A stretch of 37,454 bases of DNA, taken from the NCBI GenBank assembly GCA_035707965.1, contig DASSTJ010000033.1, forward strand, positions 1 through 37,454, in the 5' to 3' direction. The stretch comes from DASSTJ01 sp035707965 (GTDB taxonomy: Bacteria; Actinomycetota; Actinomycetes; Actinomycetales; Angustibacteraceae). The stretch's first letter is position 1; the number at the start of each line of letters is the position of its first letter. The position numbers and the translations under genes are program-made. This document shows, piece by piece, positions 24,982 through 34,000 of this stretch. Under the pieces are notes generated by a model. That model was not told the DNA's origin. It saw only the letters and a list, made by a program, of their open reading frames with translations, and did no database searches.

Positions 24982-26091
24982 GGCGTCAGCGCGGTCCTGC
25001 GTGCGCTTCCAGCGGATGCCCGCCTCGAGGAAGTCGTCGATCTCGCCGTCGAACACCGCGCTGGTGTTGCCCACCTCGTGCTCGGTGCGCAGGTCCTTGA
25101 CCATCTGGTACGGGTGCAGCACGTAGGACCGCATCTGGTTGCCCCAGCTGGACCCTTCGCCCTTGAGGGCGTCCATCGCGGCCCGCTCCTCTTCCTTGCG
25201 GCGCTGCAGCAGCCGCGACTGCAGCACCTTGAGGGCTGCGGCGCGGTTCTGGATCTGCGACTTCTCGTTCTGCATGGAGACGACGATGCCGGTCGGGATG
25301 TGGGTCATGCGGACGGCGGAGTCGGTGGTGTTGACGCTCTGCCCGCCGGGCCCGGAGGAGCGGAACACGTCGACCTTGATCTCGGACTCGGGGATGTCCA
25401 CGTGGTCGGTGGTCTCCGTGACCGGAAGAACCTCGACACCCGCGAACGACGTCTGGCGGCGTCCCTGGTTGTCGAACGGGCTGATGCGCACCAGCCGGTG
25501 CGTGCCCTGCTCGACCGAGAGGGTGCCGTACGCGTACGGCGCGTGCACCGCGAACGTGGCGGACTTGAGGCCGGCCTCCTCGGCGTAGGAGGTGTCCATG
25601 ACCTCGGTCGGGTACCCGTTGCGCTCGGCCCACCGCAGATACATGCGCAGCAACATCTCGGCGAAGTCGGCCGCATCGACGCCGCCTGCCTCCGCGCGGA
25701 TGGTCACGAGCGCCTCGCGCTCGTCGAGGTCGCCGTTGAGCAGGGTGCGCACCTCGAGCTCGCTGACGGCCTTCTTCAGCGACACGAGCTCGTGCTCGGC
25801 CTCGGCGAGCGTGTCGGCGTCGTCCTCGGCCTGCGCGAGCTCGACGAGGACCTCAAGGTCGTCGACCCGGGACGCGACCCTCTCCACGCGCTCCAGCTCG
25901 GAGCCCAGGTGGGAGAGCTTGCTCGTGACCTGCTGCGCCTTCTCGGGGTCGTCCCAGAGGTCGGGCGCGCCGGACTGCTTCTCCAGGTCCGCGATCTGAG
26001 AACGGAGCCGCTCGAGGTCGGTCACCTGCTGGATCGACTCGACGGTGCTGCGCAGGTCGCGGATCTCGGCGGGGAAGTCGGTAGCAGCCAC
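24979..26091 (-). CDS. prfB: Peptide chain release factor 2
   Basis: A 370-residue RF2 releasing finished proteins at UGA and UAA codons. It has the stop-codon reading motif SPF in VRISPFDNQGRRQTSF and the catalytic GGQ in SSGPGGQSVNTTDSAVRMTHIPTG. The frame is continuous from start to stop, so the programmed +1 frameshift known from many other bacteria is absent here. I chose the GTG at 26091 (VAATDFPAEIRDL...), which matches the usual actinobacterial start. There is no SD, but TAGGCT lies eight bases upstream. The open frame further to 26217 is not typical of RF2. Confidence 0.95.
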   Translation of the reverse strand: MAATDFPAEIRDLRSTVESIQQVTDLERLRSQIADLEKQSGAPDLWDDPEKAQQVTSKLSHLGSELERVERVASRVDDLEVLVELAQAEDDADTLAEAEHELVSLKKAVSELEVRTLLNGDLDEREALVTIRAEAGGVDAADFAEMLLRMYLRWAERNGYPTEVMDTSYAEEAGLKSATFAVHAPYAYGTLSVEQGTHRLVRISPFDNQGRRQTSFAGVEVLPVTETTDHVDIPESEIKVDVFRSSGPGGQSVNTTDSAVRMTHIPTGIVVSMQNEKSQIQNRAAALKVLQSRLLQRRKEEERAAMDALKGEGSSWGNQMRSYVLHPYQMVKDLRTEHEVGNTSAVFDGEIDDFLEAGIRWKRTQDRADA

Positions 26092-26105
26092 GATGAACCA
26101 GCCTA
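26092..26105 (-). promoter_or_regulatory. Possible -10 box for near-leaderless prfB transcript
   Basis: TAGGCT (26105-26100, minus strand) is eight bases before the GTG of prfB, where no ribosome binding site can be seen. No clear -35 hexamer was found at 16-18 bases further upstream. Confidence 0.35.
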
Positions 26106-26227
26106 CCGCCGCACCGAGCGGCACCGGCTTCAGCACTGGTTCGCACGAGTGGTCTCCGCTCGCGATGACCGGCACGTCGAGGCCAGGGGCCGGGATGTCG
26201 CTCGTCAACCACGGCACAGGACGTCTG

Positions 26228-26722
26228 TCAGACCACCCGTGACCGGGCTCGCGAGCGCACGGTCACGGTCACGCCCTCGCTCCAGGCCGCGACGACAGCA
26301 CCGCCGATGGGCAGTCGCACCCGGCCGGTCAGGACGACGACGGCGCTCTGCCCGTCTGGGCTGCCGGTGCCCGCCGAGACGACGACGGCGTCGAGCCGCC
26401 CCGGCGCCCGGTAGTCGCGGAGGTAGGCTCGCACCTCCTCGCGCACCGTGGCGTCGGCAAGCACCAGCGGCGTACGCCGGGCGTCGTCCGCCTGCGGGGA
26501 CTCCGCGGTTGCGGCGTACGTGCCGATGAGGTCGACGGCGTCGGCGGCATCCAGGGCCGCCGCGTCGGCGGTGTCCAGCAGCTGGGTCCGTGCCAGGTGG
26601 ACCGCGGTCGCGTCGACCACGACAGTCACCAGGCTGAACGCCACGACGGAGTAGACGAGCGTCAGCAGCAGCACCTGGCCGTCGTCGGCGGACCGCAGGA
26701 GGCGGGCGAGGGCGCGTCTCAT
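26228..26722 (-). CDS. TadG-like pilus assembly protein (Rv3654c-like)
   Basis: A 164-residue protein with a short basic N-terminus and a DDGQVLLLTLVYSVVAFSLVTVVVDATAVHLARTQ segment (about residues 13-47), matching the N-terminal helix of TadG-like and Rv3654c-type proteins at actinobacterial Tad loci. The rest is an extracytoplasmic domain with no recognised motif. It is probably a minor pseudopilin or pilus-anchoring component. The ATG at 26722 overlaps the upstream tadE stop as ATGA. It is the last gene of the Tad operon; prfB begins 136 bases further on. Confidence 0.82.
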   Translation of the reverse strand: MRRALARLLRSADDGQVLLLTLVYSVVAFSLVTVVVDATAVHLARTQLLDTADAAALDAADAVDLIGTYAATAESPQADDARRTPLVLADATVREEVRAYLRDYRAPGRLDAVVVSAGTGSPDGQSAVVVLTGRVRLPIGGAVVAAWSEGVTVTVRSRARSRVV

Positions 26723-27189
26723 CCGTGCCCGTCCTCGGCACCGGCCGAGTGCCCGCTCTCTCGGAAGCGGTCCACCGCGACCACCTGCCGAGCCTCCACC
26801 TCGATGCGGGTGGGGACGACGCGGTCGAGCAGGTGCGGGACACCAGGCAGGACGACGGCCACCCGGGTGCGCGCCTCCACTCGCGCACCGGGGACGAGGC
26901 ACGCGACGGCGTCGCAGCCGAGGTCGAGCGACACCGTGCCGGGCTGGTCGAACCCGTGGTCGCGGAAGGCGATCGCCGCCGCAGCCTCCGCGCGACCGCG
27001 GCCGCTGGCGTCGTCCGACGCGGTGACGAAGACGCGTCCGGCTTCCCGAGCGGCGCTCTGTGCGGCGAGGGTGGCGGCCTGCACACGGCCGAGCACCATG
27101 ACGAGGTACACGAGCGGCACGAGCATGAGCACGGACAGGAGGCAGAACTCGACGACAGCGCTGCCCTCGTCAGCGCGCAGGCGCGTCAC
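26719..27189 (-). CDS. TadE family pseudopilin 2
   Basis: A 156-residue TadE-like protein. The N-terminus DEGSAVVEFCLLSVLMLVPLVYLVMVL is a class III prepilin-type helix with a candidate cleavage after Gly and Glu at +5, as in canonical TadE/TadF. Two cysteines (CDAVACL) lie in the exported domain. TadE proteins help assemble or prime the Flp pilus. The GTG start overlaps the previous stop as GTGA. Confidence 0.85.
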   Translation of the reverse strand: MTRLRADEGSAVVEFCLLSVLMLVPLVYLVMVLGRVQAATLAAQSAAREAGRVFVTASDDASGRGRAEAAAAIAFRDHGFDQPGTVSLDLGCDAVACLVPGARVEARTRVAVVLPGVPHLLDRVVPTRIEVEARQVVAVDRFRESGHSAGAEDGHG

Positions 27190-27587
27190 CGGTCCACCGT
27201 CACCACGACCTGGTCCTCGGCGAAGGCGTGCCCGCGCACGGTCAGCTGACCGGCCGGTCCCAGCAGGCCGACGACCGGCAACGGCGCCCGCACGACGACC
27301 TCCACCGCCTGGACGCCGGAGGTCTGCACGGTGCCGGCGGACACCTCCGAGAGGCGACGTTCGTACCCAGCCGAGAGCTCGGCCGCCACGAGGTCGTGGG
27401 TGCGCGCCAGCCCGTCCGAGGGCTGCCGCCCGGCAACCGCTCCGAAGCGGGCGCCCTGAGCCGCGCAGTCGATCAGGGTGTTGCGCACGTGGACCACGAG
27501 GCCGACCTGCAGCACGCTCAGGAACAGCACGCTCAGCAGACCACCGACGAGCGCGAAGTCGACGACGGCAGAGCCGTCGTCGTTCAC
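27186..27587 (-). CDS. TadE family pseudopilin 1
   Basis: A 133-residue TadE-like protein starting at GTG 27587, giving VNDDGSAVVDFALVGGLLSVLFLSVLQVGLVVHVRN. The helix follows DDG as in prepilin-type proteins, but the +5 residue is Asp rather than Glu. The start overlaps the pilin stop as GTGA, which supports it over the longer frame to 27656. It shares its build with the next TadE protein; both are probably minor pilus subunits. Confidence 0.84.
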   Translation of the reverse strand: MNDDGSAVVDFALVGGLLSVLFLSVLQVGLVVHVRNTLIDCAAQGARFGAVAGRQPSDGLARTHDLVAAELSAGYERRLSEVSAGTVQTSGVQAVEVVVRAPLPVVGLLGPAGQLTVRGHAFAEDQVVVTVDR

Positions 27588-27820
27588 GGCTGGCCGACGG
27601 TCTCGTTGATCGCGGACGAGAAGGCGTTCGTCAGGAGGTCGCCGGCCACGGCCCACAGGGCCGCGACGAGCCCCGCGGTCATGATGGTCACGAGCACCCA
27701 GCCGGGTACGTCGCCCCGGTCGTCGACCGTTCGGCCGTGGTCGACCCGCGGCTCCAGCCAGCGGACGACGCCGCTCCGTACCCGGATCAGGTGGGCCGCC
27801 GTCATGCGGACGAGCGTCAT
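27584..27820 (-). CDS. Flp pilin-like small protein
   Basis: A 78-residue protein in the position of the major Flp pilin, between tadC and tadE. It has a hydrophilic leader, then DDRGDVPGWVLVTIMTAGLVAALWAV, a single hydrophobic helix, and a short tail. Unlike classic Flp pilins there is no Glu-Tyr after the candidate processing glycine: the +5 and +6 residues are Trp and Val. The ATG at 27820 has a strong GAAGGAG ribosome site, better than any neighbour in the operon, as expected for an abundant pilus subunit. It is placed by context and size; a DUF4244-like role is an alternative. Confidence 0.72.
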   Translation of the reverse strand: MTLVRMTAAHLIRVRSGVVRWLEPRVDHGRTVDDRGDVPGWVLVTIMTAGLVAALWAVAGDLLTNAFSSAINETVGQP

Positions 27821-27852
27821 GAACGTCTCCTTCGTGTTGAAGTGCGAGGTGC

Positions 27853-28755
27853 CTAGAGGCTGAGCCGCAGAAAGGCGAAGCCGGGGTAGACCGCGAAGAG
27901 CACGGTCACCGGGAGCACGAGGAAGACGACGGGCACCATCATCGCGATCTCCTTGCGTCCCGCGGACTCCACGAGGGCACGGCGTCGGGCCTCCCGCACG
28001 TCCTCGGCCTGAGCCTTGAGAACCCCGGCAAGCGGCGTTCCGCGTTCGACGGCCACCACGACTCCGTCGACGAAGCGCGCCAACGGCACCAGCCGCGTGC
28101 GGGCCGCGAGCCGACCCAACGCCTCAACGAGCGGCGACCCGGCGCGGACGTCGCCGAGGACCGTCCGCAGCTCCGACGCCAGCTCGCCCGAGCTGATGCG
28201 CACGACCCGTTCGATGGCCGCCGCGGGTCCCTCGCCTGCGGCCACGCTGAGCGCCAGCAGGTCGGCGATCGTGGGGAACTCCCCGAGCATGCGATCCTCC
28301 CGGCGCGACGCCTGCCGACCGAGCAGCCAGTCGCGGCTAGCGAACCCACCGGTCCCGGCGAGCAGCACCAGAGCGACCAGCGGGCCGACGGACGCCGCTC
28401 CTCGCCACCACAGGCCGGCCGCGACGGCCCCAGCGACCAGCAGCCCGGCGGCAGCCCAGAGCAGCTGCTCTGCCCGGAACGCCTCCACGTCGGGCAACCG
28501 CCCGGCCCGCTCAAGGCGTCGGCGGATGGAGTCCGGGCTGCCCAGCGCCTCGCCGAACCGCGTCGACAGGGCTCGGAGCGGCCCGCCGGAGGACCGCCCG
28601 CGATGCCGGTCCCAGCCGCCGGCGGTGGTCGGCAGGTAGGGCACCAGCCTCTCTTCGAGCGTCGGACGACGCAGCGCCGGGAGCCGGGTGAGCATCAGCA
28701 GGACGCCGGACACCGCGCCCAGCCCGAGGAGGCCGCCGAGGACAGCGGCGCTCAC
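27853..28755 (-). CDS. tadC: Tad pilus inner-membrane protein TadC
   Basis: A 300-residue type II secretion F-domain protein with membrane helices near residues 5-20, 95-140 and 270-295 and the cytoplasmic F-domain between them (LALSVAAGEGPAAAIERV, then the GVLKAQAEDVREARRRALVESAGRKEIAMMVPVVFLVLPVTVLFAVYPG end that marks TadC). With TadB it forms the membrane platform for pilus assembly driven by TadA. The GTG start overlaps the tadB stop as GTGA. The pilin gene follows after 32 bases. Confidence 0.92.
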   Translation of the reverse strand: MSAAVLGGLLGLGAVSGVLLMLTRLPALRRPTLEERLVPYLPTTAGGWDRHRGRSSGGPLRALSTRFGEALGSPDSIRRRLERAGRLPDVEAFRAEQLLWAAAGLLVAGAVAAGLWWRGAASVGPLVALVLLAGTGGFASRDWLLGRQASRREDRMLGEFPTIADLLALSVAAGEGPAAAIERVVRISSGELASELRTVLGDVRAGSPLVEALGRLAARTRLVPLARFVDGVVVAVERGTPLAGVLKAQAEDVREARRRALVESAGRKEIAMMVPVVFLVLPVTVLFAVYPGFAFLRLSL

Positions 28756-29621
28756 CGGAGCACCCGCTCATCCTCGGGGAGCCGGGCGATCGCGAGCATC
28801 GACCGGTAGGCCACGACGCTGACGCCGGCACCGGTCAGCAGGACCGCTGCCCCGACCGGTCCGTCGTAGGCGGCGACCGACTCCGGGCGGGTGGAGAGCA
28901 GGGCCAGCACCACCCAGGGCGCGGCCACCGCCAGCCGGGCGCCGTTGACCGTCCAGCTCTGCCGGCTCTCCAGCTCCGAGCGGGTGCGCGCCTCCTGACG
29001 CAGAAAGGTCGACAGCGTGCGCAGCAGCTGACCCAGCTCGCTGCCGCCCACCTCACGCGCGACCCGCAAGGACTCCACCACCCGGTCGCCCACGGAGTCG
29101 GAGAGGCGGTCCTTCAAGGCGTCCAGCGCGTCGTTGAAGCGGCCGGTGGCGCGGTAGTCCTGCGTGAAAGCGGCGAAGGGAGCGCGCAGCTGCTCCGGCC
29201 CCCGTAGGGCCAGCTGGCCCAACGCCTCCGGCAGGGACAGCCCGGCGCGGACGGCTGATGCCAGGTTGTCCACGACGTCCGGCCACACGTCACGGAGCTG
29301 AGCGCGCCTGCGACGTGCCACCGAGCGCACGACCACGGCCGGCACCGACCCGGCGATGCCGGCGAAGCACAGCGCCACGGCAGGCACCCCGCTGAGCCCG
29401 AACGCCAGCAGCAGCACGGCGACGGCCACGATCGCGGACACCAGCAGGAGGTGCGTGAGGACGACGCCAGGGACCGCGACAGTAGCCAGGTCATCGTTCC
29501 ACCGGTCGCGAAGACGACGCCGGGCCGGTCTGGCGTCCCTGTCGCCGGGCGTCGGCCAGCACGCCCACCACACGAAGAACAGACCGACGCCACCGCAGAG
29601 CCCGAGCCCCAGCCCAGTCAC
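28752..29621 (-). CDS. tadB: Tad pilus inner-membrane protein TadB
   Basis: A 289-residue type II secretion F-domain protein. It has an N-terminal helix, two helices around 55-100, an F-domain (DVVDNLASAVRAGLSLPEALGQLALRGP, then REVGGSELGQLLRTLSTFLRQEARTRSELESRQSWT) and two C-terminal helices. It forms the platform with TadC. The start is GTG 29621, overlapping the tadA stop as GTGA. Confidence 0.92.
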   Translation of the reverse strand: MTGLGLGLCGGVGLFFVWWACWPTPGDRDARPARRRLRDRWNDDLATVAVPGVVLTHLLLVSAIVAVAVLLLAFGLSGVPAVALCFAGIAGSVPAVVVRSVARRRRAQLRDVWPDVVDNLASAVRAGLSLPEALGQLALRGPEQLRAPFAAFTQDYRATGRFNDALDALKDRLSDSVGDRVVESLRVAREVGGSELGQLLRTLSTFLRQEARTRSELESRQSWTVNGARLAVAAPWVVLALLSTRPESVAAYDGPVGAAVLLTGAGVSVVAYRSMLAIARLPEDERVLR

Positions 29622-30892
29622 CGGGCACCGCCAGCAGGAGCAAGCGAGTCGCGCAGCGGCACCCCGCTCACCGTGGTGCGCAGCAGGTCGGCGAGGTCCA
29701 CGCCGGCTCGTTCGAACCGCTCGGCGTGCGGAGGGAAGCCACTCCCCCGAACGAGCCTGCCGGCACGCGTGGTGAAGACGTCCTCCGCCTCGACGACGTC
29801 GTGCTCGACCCGTCCCGGGACGGCGACGACCTCGCGCACCCGGCGTCGTCCGTCTGCCTCGAGCGCCACCTGCACCACCAGGTCGATGCTGGACGCGACC
29901 GTCGGCACGACGAACCGCGCGCTCACGTTGTCACCTGCCAGCAGCGGCAGCGTGCACATCTTCACGAGCGCCTCACGAGCGCTGTTCGCGTGGACGGTGC
30001 CCATGCCGGGCAGCCCGGAGTTGAGCGCCAGCAGCATGTCGAGGCTCTCCTCCTGACGGACCTCACCCACGACGATCCGCGACGGTCGCATCCGCAGCGA
30101 CTCCTTGACCAGCCGGCGGAGCGTGATCTCACCGGTGCCCTCCAGGCTGGGCTGTCGGCACTGCATCGCCACGACGTCCCGGGCGCGGATCTGCAGCTCG
30201 AAGACCTCTTCGCAGGTGACGATGCGCTCGTGGTTCGGGACGGCACCGGCGAGGCAGTTGAGCAGCGTCGTCTTGCCCGCTTGCGTGCCCCCGGAGACGA
30301 GGATGTTCAGCCCGGCGACGACGCTCGCCTCGAGGAACCGGGCGGCCGGTCCGGGCAGCGTGCCGAGCCGCACCAGGTCCTCGAGGCGAGAGGCCTTGAC
30401 AACGAACTTGCGGACGTTGACGGCCCAGGCGTCCCGGGTGACGTCGGGGATGACGACGTGCAACCGCGAGCCGTCCGGGAGCGTGGCGTCGACGAAGGGC
30501 GACGAGAGGTCCACGCGTCGTCCGGAGATCTTCAGCATGCGCTCGACCAGGTCGCGGACCTCGTCGTGCGTCAAGATCGTCGTGGTGAGCTCGGGCACGC
30601 CGTGCCGGGCGACGAACACCTTGCCCGGCTCGTTGATCCAGATCTCCTCGACGTCCGGGTCGTCCAGGAACCGTTGCAGCGGACCGAAACCGGCCACCGT
30701 GTCCCACACGACCTGTGCGACGTCGCGGCGGTCGTGGATCGCAGGCAGCCCACCGCGCAAGGAGCGCTCGTCGTAGTCGGCGACCACCTTGTCCACGAGG
30801 GCACGCGCGGCGTCGCGGTCGCGCACCGGGTCGATCCCGCTGCGCCGTACCTGTTCGCGGACCTCGAGCTCGACACGCGCCACCGCATCCAT
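29618..30892 (-). CDS. tadA: Tad pilus assembly ATPase TadA/CpaF
   Basis: A 424-residue secretion ATPase of the TadA/CpaF type. The N-terminal domain includes EIWINEPGKVFVARHG; the motor domain has Walker A SGGTQAGKTTLLNCLAG near residue 200, the Asp box, Walker B MRPSRIVVGEVRQEESLDMLLALNSGLPGMGTVHANSA, and the His box within the same stretch. It powers assembly of the Flp pilus from the cytoplasm. The ATG at 30892 has GGGGAG seven bases upstream. It heads the operon; no tadZ/ssd gene precedes it in the window, and no prepilin peptidase gene was seen. Confidence 0.95.
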   Translation of the reverse strand: MDAVARVELEVREQVRRSGIDPVRDRDAARALVDKVVADYDERSLRGGLPAIHDRRDVAQVVWDTVAGFGPLQRFLDDPDVEEIWINEPGKVFVARHGVPELTTTILTHDEVRDLVERMLKISGRRVDLSSPFVDATLPDGSRLHVVIPDVTRDAWAVNVRKFVVKASRLEDLVRLGTLPGPAARFLEASVVAGLNILVSGGTQAGKTTLLNCLAGAVPNHERIVTCEEVFELQIRARDVVAMQCRQPSLEGTGEITLRRLVKESLRMRPSRIVVGEVRQEESLDMLLALNSGLPGMGTVHANSAREALVKMCTLPLLAGDNVSARFVVPTVASSIDLVVQVALEADGRRRVREVVAVPGRVEHDVVEAEDVFTTRAGRLVRGSGFPPHAERFERAGVDLADLLRTTVSGVPLRDSLAPAGGAR

Positions 30893-30932
30893 CGGTTGCT
30901 CCCCTGCAACGCCCCCTGGCCGACGGGGTCAC

Positions 30933-30962
30933 ACCCTAGTGATCTTGCTCGGGACACGACAA
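30933..30962 (-). promoter_or_regulatory. Predicted promoter of the Tad operon
   Basis: On the minus strand TTGTCG (30962-30957) and TAGGGT (30938-30933) are separated by 18 bases, a fair fit to an actinobacterial SigA-type promoter, about 40 bases before the tadA start. GGTCACACCC (plus strand, 30927-30936) overlaps the -10 box. Confidence 0.5.
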
Positions 30963-31075
30963 GTGCCGCCGGACGGCTGTGGACGACGACAGCGACGGCC
31001 GTTCACGCGAGGCGCGCGCGGCGCGACGAGGCGCGGACCTGTGGATGACGGAGGCCGTCGCTCACCCGCGGCCCG

Positions 31076-31087
31076 CAGAATCGACCG
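31076..31087 (+). promoter_or_regulatory. Possible -10 box of the FHA-FtsK gene (leaderless)
   Basis: CAGAAT (31076-31081) sits six bases before the ATG, with no SD in between, in the same layout as at pta and the MDR gene. No convincing -35 is seen. Confidence 0.3.
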
Positions 31088-34000
31088 ATGATCACCACAC
31101 GCCCCGGTACCTCGGCAGGCACCGAGCTGCGGCTCACCCTGCTCGACGTGCGAACGGGCCGGCGCCAGGACGTCGCGGTCAGCGCACCGGAGGGAGCCAC
31201 GGTCGCCGACCTCCTGGACGCCAGCCGCGCTCTCGGCCTGCCCGAGGCTGGGCCGGTCACCGTCGAGGGGCGGATCGTCGAGCCACATCACCCGTTGGGC
31301 GTGCCTCCCCTCCTGCACGGGTGCGTGCTCGCGGTGGAGGGGGACGGGTTGTCAGCCAGAGCGCGGGAACCATCCGTGGACGGGGTCTGGTCGGCGACCG
31401 GCCTGCACCTGGACGTCGTGTCCGGCCCCGACGCGGGATGGAGCCGGCCGCTGACCCCAGGGCAGCACGTGCTGGGCCGGTTCGACCCGGCGGACGTCCG
31501 CATCCATGACGACCAGGTGTCCCGCCGGCACGCGGTGCTGACCGTGGAGCCGGGCGGGGTGACGGTCTGCGACGCAGGATCCACGAACGGCACGTGGGTC
31601 ACCGGCCCGGAGACCGGTCCGGGAACGCGCCGGGGAGCGGTCGGGCAGCGCCCACAGCCGCTGCCGGCCGGCAGCGGCCTCCTGCTCGGCCACTCCCGCG
31701 TGGAGCTCCGGGTGCCTGGCTGCCGCCCGGCGCGCAGACGGCCGGACGGGTCCGGGTCGGTCGAGGTCAACCGTCCCCCGCGCTCGGTCGTCCCCCGTGC
31801 ACCGGTGGTGCTCGAGGCGCCGGTCCCACCGCCGACCGCGCCGCCCTTGCGGGTGCCGTGGGCAGCCATGGCGCTTCCCCTGGTGCTCTCGCTGGCAGCC
31901 GCATGGTTCTTGCGGCAGCCGACGTACCTGGTCTTCGGGCTGATGAGCCCGCTGGTCCTCGCCGGCACGGCGCTCGCCGACCGGCTCGGCGGTCGGCGCC
32001 GTCGACGCACCGACCGGCAGTCCTGGCGAGCGCGTGTCGTTGCGGCCGAACGGCGGGCTCAGCTGGCGCTGACCGAGGAGCGAGCCCGCCTGCGGCACGT
32101 CGTCGGTGACCCCGCGGCGCTGACCCGCGCCGCACGCCTGCCGAGCGCCCGCGTCTGGGAGCGCACCGCTCGCTGCGAGGACCTGCTGCTCGTCAGCGTC
32201 GGCACGGGTCAGGTCCGCAGCGCCATCGCCCGGTGGGACTGCGACGAGCCCTCAGCCTCGGCCGCCGGTACCGCGTCGTGGACGCCGCCCGCCCTCGTCA
32301 TGGACGACGCCCCGATCACCATCAGCCTCCTGGAGCAGGGTCATCTCGGGATGTGCGGCTGCCCCGAGCTCGTGCATGGGCTGGCCCGGTGGGTGCTCGG
32401 ACAGCTCGTCGTCTGGCACGGCCCCGACGTCGTGCAGATCCTGGTGGCGACCTCGGGCCGTCTGGAGGCGTGGCACTGGACGAGGTGGCTGCCGCACCTG
32501 ACGGCAGCGGTGGACCGCTCCCGGTCGGGTCAGGTCACGACGTTGGACGAGATCCTTCGGCGGCGGCGGCTCCAGAGCCCCCCGGACCGCTCGCCCGCTC
32601 GGCTCGTGGTGGTGCTGGCCGGTGCGGACCTGGCCCACGAGCCGGGGTTCGCGGCGGCTCTTGCCGACGGCCCGGAGATCGGTGTGCACGTCATCTGCCT
32701 GGCGCAGGACGCGCGGTCGCTGCCCTCGCACTGCGGCGCGGTCGTGGAGATCGACGGCGGGGGCGGCCTGAGACTCACGACTCAGGGGTCCGTGCAGCGG
32801 GGGGTGGTCGACAGCGTGCGGGAGGGCTGGGCCGAGACGCTGGCGCGCACGCTCGCGCCGCTCGTCGACGCCACCCCGGCACCCGGGCGCCTCCCCTCCT
32901 CGGTCCCGCTCCTCGGCGTGCTGCCGGTGGACGGCACCGACGCCGGCGCGCTGGCTTCGTCCTGGAGGCAGCAGCCGCGGTCCACGCGGGTGGTGCTCGG
33001 TCTGGGGGTGAACGGTCCGGTGCACGTGGACCTCGTCGCAGATGGTCCCCATGCCTTGGTCGCGGGCACGACCGGGTCGGGCAAGTCCGAGCTGCTGCGC
33101 AGCCTGGTGGTCTCCTTGGCCGTAGCGAACCGCCCGGACGAGCTGACGTTCCTGCTCGTGGACTACAAGGGCGGGGCGGCCTTCGGTGGCTGCGCTCACC
33201 TGGTACACACCACTGGTCTGGTGACCGACCTGGACGACCAGCTGGCGGCACGGGCGCTCGACTCCCTCGAGAGCGAGCTGCGGCGGCGCGAGCAGCTGCT
33301 GCACGACGCGGGCTGTCGCGACGTGGCCGAGTACCAGACCAAGCGCGACGCGGACGCCGGCCTCCCACCGATGCCGCGCCTCGTCATCGTCGTCGACGAG
33401 TTCCGCGTCCTCGCGACCGAGCTCCCCGCCTTCCTCGACGGCGTGGTGCGCGTGGCCTCGGTCGGTCGCTCGCTGGGCGTCCACCTGGTGCTGGCGACGC
33501 AGCGGCCCGCCGGTGTGGTGACGGCCGACATCAAAGCCAACGTCAACCTGCGCATCTGCCTGCGCGTCCGCGACCGCATCGACTCCGACGACGTCCTGGA
33601 CGTCGGCGACGCGGCCGCCATCAGCCCCGACACCCCCGGCCGCGCCCTGCTGCGGCGGGGCGGCGACGCCGCTGTTCCGCTCCAGGTCGCCCGGCTGGAG
33701 GGCCGGCTCCTGCCGGTCGACCGCGTCGAGGTCCAGAGCTGGGACGGGACGCCGACGGGTGGACGACCCACGTCCGACGACGAGCTGCCGGACGGAGGGG
33801 CGTCGGCCGACCTGGACCGGGTGGTCCGCGCCTGTCGGGCTGCGGCGTCCGCGCTCAGCGTGCCGGCACCGCCGCCGGTCTGGACGCCGCCGTTGCCCCC
33901 CACGCTGCCGCTCGACGCCGCTGAGGCGGCCGACGCGCACGTGCCTGCGGGCTCCGCCGTGGTGGGGCTGGTCGACCTCCCGCAGGAGCAACGCCAGCGG

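Noticed and set aside
24979..26091. Possible programmed frameshift in prfB
   Set aside because: The RF2 frame is continuous without an internal TGA near codon 25, so no frameshift is needed.
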